64,000 nt of DNA, from positions 2,118,001-2,182,000 of the forward strand of contig CP058931.1 in assembly GCA_024760505.1 (NCBI GenBank). Reading direction: 5' to 3'. The DNA is from Nitrospira sp. (GTDB lineage: Bacteria > Nitrospirota > Nitrospiria > Nitrospirales > UBA8639). Below are positions 63,517-64,000 of the stretch, piece after piece; position 1 is the stretch's first letter, and every line of letters begins with the position of its first letter. The notes under the pieces are model-generated. The model made no database searches. It saw nothing but the letters and a program-made list of their open reading frames with translations, and had not been told where the DNA came from. Both the position numbers and the translations under genes were made by a program.

Positions 63517-64000
63517 ATGCGGAAGGTTTCCAAAGTGTGTTTTGGGATTGGAACGGTTCTGTTCGTTGGTTTTGGGTTTGTCACGGCTTCGGTTGCAGAA
63601 ATGGCGAAGTGGAAACTGGATCATGATCATTCCAGGGTTGGATTTCAAGTTGCTCATATGGTGGTGTCCAAAACCAATGGCAGGTTTACAGAGTATTCAG
63701 GAACTGTGGAGATGGACGCAGAGGAGAAGGAATTTAAAACCATTGAAGCGGTCATTCAGACCGCCTCGGTCACGACTGATCATCAGAAACGGGATGAGCA
63801 TTTACGAAGCCCGGATTTTTTTGACGTTCAGAAGTTTCCGACCATGACCTATACCATGAAAAGTTATAAGAAAACCGGAGACGACTACACCGCTGTCGGA
63901 GATTTGACTTTGTTGGGAGTCACTAAAGAGATCACATTAGTCGGAACGTTTAATGGGGTCGCTCAGGATCCTTGGGGCAATACACGGGCTGGCTTCACCG
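63517..64000 (+). CDS. YceI-family secreted protein, 3' end outside the window
   Basis: From ATG 63517, behind GGGAGG, the frame stays open to the window edge (161 codons). A signal peptide (GIGTVLFVGFGFVTASVAEM) is followed by KWKLDHDHSRVGFQVAHMVV, FTEYSGTVEMD, TASVTTDHQKRDEHLRSPDF and TYTMKSYKKTGDDYTAVGDL, the typical blocks of the YceI lipocalin-like family. These periplasmic proteins bind polyisoprenoids or similar lipids. The last strand block TLLGVTKEITLVGTFNGVAQ is also present, so only a short C-terminus is missing. Confidence 0.92.
   Translation, partial: MRKVSKVCFGIGTVLFVGFGFVTASVAEMAKWKLDHDHSRVGFQVAHMVVSKTNGRFTEYSGTVEMDAEEKEFKTIEAVIQTASVTTDHQKRDEHLRSPDFFDVQKFPTMTYTMKSYKKTGDDYTAVGDLTLLGVTKEITLVGTFNGVAQDPWGNTRAGFT

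Noticed and set aside
1..64000. CRISPR arrays, tRNA or rRNA genes, prophage
   Set aside because: No regularly spaced repeats, no tRNA-like or rRNA sequence and no phage structural genes were seen.

Overview
The window reads as a chromosome segment of a Gram-negative bacterium, with a peptidoglycan-associated lipoprotein, undecaprenyl-linked glycan assembly and periplasmic thioredoxin-fold proteins. Base composition is near 50% GC. From remembered protein resemblance and a dispersed palindromic repeat at 23408-23529, my best guess is a Nitrospira-type bacterium (Nitrospirota). No rRNA or tRNA gene or other decisive marker is present, so this is inference.

Region 1 (1-23162) is a surface-polysaccharide locus, all on the plus strand. 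It holds a GT2/WbsX fusion, four SAM methyltransferases, two phytanoyl-CoA-dioxygenase-like enzymes and a tandem pair of GT4 genes sharing a 744-bp identical tract. It also has hddA and hddC (GDP-heptose branch), a probable envelope-modification block (YLDPGTGS mini-protein, methyltransferase, membrane sulfatase-fold enzyme, SGNH hydrolase) and three more glycosyltransferases. It ends with a polyprenyl-phosphate sugar transferase. No Wzx flippase, Wzy polymerase or ABC exporter lies inside the window.

Region 2 (23567-37693) is housekeeping and precursor supply. metG, holB and tmk are on the minus strand. A DUF502 membrane protein, glmU, glmS, rfbB-rfbA-rfbC-rfbD and uppP are on the plus strand, and a malic enzyme is on the minus strand. 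GlmS/GlmU make UDP-GlcNAc, RfbBACD make dTDP-L-rhamnose and UppP recycles the lipid carrier, so this block feeds region 1.

Region 3 (about 37700-40670) is mobile DNA: an IS110-type transposase gene with an in-frame amber codon, and a complete IS5-type element just upstream of a CPBP protease gene. Region 4 (40698-49422) has metabolic and signalling genes: CPBP protease, SDR protein, gamma-carbonic-anhydrase-like protein, alpha/beta hydrolase, thiD and a large PAS/GAF hybrid histidine kinase.

Region 5 (49423-56705) is accessory and decaying. It has a small secreted-protein pseudogene with two stop codons and a complete IS4-family element (12-bp target duplication, probable slippage site in the transposase gene). 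That element sits inside one copy of a roughly 250-bp repeat. Two tandem modules follow, each a secreted HQKMTVE-type protein plus a truncated lipase-like gene, then a lone receiver protein and about 1.4 kb with no confident gene.

Region 6 (56706-64000) carries a Pal-like lipoprotein, a cupin, a probable methanethiol S-methyltransferase, an OsmC-family protein with a well-spaced sigma-54 promoter, and the adjacent sigma-54 activator. A DsbA-family protein and the start of a YceI-family protein complete the window. The regulator-OsmC-methyltransferase group looks like a dedicated sulfur/thiol or peroxide response unit.
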